This document shows, one piece after another, positions 62,766 through 64,000 of a stretch of DNA of 64,000 nucleotides. Position 1 is the first letter of the stretch; each line of letters starts with the position of its first letter. Origin of the DNA: Phaffia rhodozyma (taxonomy: Eukaryota; Basidiomycota; Tremellomycetes; Cystofilobasidiales; Mrakiaceae); NCBI GenBank assembly GCA_014706385.1, contig JACGZH010000009.1, positions 992,001 to 1,056,000 on the forward strand, given 5' to 3'. The position numbers and the translations under genes were made by a program. Under the pieces are notes generated by a model. The model searched no databases and was not told the origin of the DNA. It was given only the letters and a program-made list of their open reading frames with translations.

Positions 62766-64000
62766 ATGTACTCTGAGTCCCTAGGAGAAGTACAGCGTTT
62801 CAAAGTGAGGGCGGTCGAAGAAATGAAAGCGAGGTAAAATCAATCAAATAAATTCATATATAGCCTTAGCTTAAATGCACGATACGACGTAAGCGATCTC
62901 GAGCGATCTGTCCTGATTCTGTCTCCACACGTAGAGACCAATCCTTTGAACGAAGACAAAAACCCTTTGATAAGATCACTAATGGGTTTCCTCTATCCAT
63001 CTGTTGAAAGCCGACCAGCGGATGAATCAGAGGATGAAACACCTTTAACATCCGAGTCTGAGTTAGAGTCCGAAAACGAGGCGAACGGATCATCGTCTCG
63101 AAATGAAACTTCGATTCAAGATGACGAAGAACGGAGGTTGGGGTACGAACCAAGAAAGATCGTCACGTTGAATACAGAGCTAGGAATGGATAATTTAGGC
63201 TATGGGCTCTTGATCAAGATGGGCTGGAAAGGGTCTGGAGTCGGCTTGGGGATAGATGGGAAAGGTTCGTCCCTTTGCTACTGATATCTGGTATAGCATC
63301 AGAAGCTCAACGATCCGAAAAGGGACTTGTTCTTAATCCCGCTGGCACCAAAACAGGCAGGACGGAGCCGATTCCAATCAAGACTGCTGCTCCTGGTCTC
63401 GGTATTGGAAAACTCAAACAAGACACTAGAGTGATGGATGAGGTCATGCTCAAAGGTCGGAGGGATATGGAAAGCGAACGATGGGCCGGGATGAGTGTAG
63501 AGGAGAGAGCTCGGGGCGCTGTAAGTTTCTCTCGTTTTGTTCTTGCCTCACCACATATGAGCTGTTCTGACTTTACGGATGTCTATGTTCTATACATCAG
63601 GAGGTCGAGGCGAAAAAGACAGAGGTTAAGAGAGAAATTGCTGATACCCTGAGGGCTTTCTAGTACGCATATAATATCACTACGTCTCTTCAGTTCGAGG
63701 TGTTAATGTTAATGGCCGCTAACCGCCTTGGCTGTATTTATAGCTGCGAGGATTGTGCAAAACAGTACATAACATTCCCTCAGTTGAGTGAACATCTCAA
63801 CAGTTACGACCATCATCACACTGTAGTTCGTGTCATGCCCTTCTCTTTCTCTCTGTCCTTGTAAACATACTTATCTTATCAATCCGCTTTCAATCCTATC
63901 CACCATAATAGAGACTGAAAGGTCTTCAGGCAGCTCACCGAGCATCGACCTCTGGAACAGCTGATGAAAGACGGGAGAAAGAACGAAAAAGGGAGGAGAA
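62766..64000 (+). CDS. G-patch and C2H2 zinc-finger protein (3' end beyond window)
   Basis: Probable RNA-processing factor, since G-patch domains activate DEAH helicases. Exon 1 (62766 to about 62833) starts MYSESLGEVQRFKVRAVEEM. Exon 2 covers about 62872 to 63264, has an acidic Ser/Glu linker and contains the G-patch: MDNLGYGLLIKMGWKGSGVG with LGIDGKG after it. The next exons give GLVLNPAGTKTGR, then KREIADTLRAF joined to a finger CEDCAKQYITFPQLSEHLNS ending YDHHH, i.e. Cys-x2-Cys-x12-His-x5-His. The last visible exon (about 63912-64000) is basic and Glu-rich (DERREKEREKRE-like) and still open at the window end. The G-patch-then-C2H2 order recalls GPATCH8-type proteins. Confidence 0.85.

Overview
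The window reads as nuclear DNA of a basidiomycete fungus. Nearly every gene is cut by short introns of roughly 40-150 nt. Many introns start GTTCGT, GTACGT, GTGAGT or GTAAGT. The proteins carry long Ser/Pro/Gln-rich tails, and the families (ferric reductase, arrestin-related adaptor, GIT1-type permease, NudE, Cep57/Ppc89-type spindle-pole protein) are fungal. A Tremellomycete-like yeast, perhaps of the Phaffia/Cystofilobasidiales type, would fit, but that placement is inference from gene architecture only. No tRNA, rRNA, CRISPR array or intact transposon was found.

Layout: <1-1214 (-) 5' part of an acidic, Ser-rich protein; 2204-2345 a near-perfect 60-bp inverted repeat; 2602-5960 (-) NudE; 7351-9880 (+) arrestin-related adaptor; 10598-13840 (-) ferric reductase; 15498-17585 (-) Aurora kinase; 18077-21450 (+) Cep57-type coiled-coil protein; 22343-26322 (-) secreted/transmembrane kelch protein; 26728-28453 (+) farnesyltransferase/GGTase-I alpha subunit; 29266-31456 (-) PP1 catalytic subunit copy A; 32098-32904 (+) free-methionine-(R)-sulfoxide reductase; 33038-34469 (-) GT8 glycosyltransferase; 35718-37949 (-) PP1 copy B; 39745-41721 (-) DEAD-box helicase Dhh1/DDX6; 42677-46067 (-) disordered protein with a helical N-terminus; 46972-50067 (-) CBM48/AMPK-beta-like protein; 50333-52188 (+) unrecognised protein; 52709-53830 (-) conserved-looking disordered protein; about 54953-56300 (-) single-pass membrane protein; 57375-58881 (-) signal-peptide protein with unresolved exons; 60058-62488 (+) GIT1-like permease; 62766->64000 (+) G-patch plus C2H2 zinc-finger protein.

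Several genes act in mitosis and microtubule work: NudE (dynein/Lis1), Aurora kinase, a Cep57/Ppc89-like protein, and PP1, the phosphatase that counteracts Aurora. Whether the grouping means anything cannot be told from one window.

The strongest unusual signals are three. The two PP1 paralogs lie about 6.4 kb apart. They differ throughout except for one 211-bp block that is identical base for base and covers a whole exon plus the adjoining intron edges, which looks like recent gene conversion. Next is the 60-bp hairpin-forming inverted repeat downstream of nudE. Third is an array of G-runs just upstream of nudE. Exon boundaries below were deduced by hand from splice consensus and reading frame, and have not been tested against transcripts.
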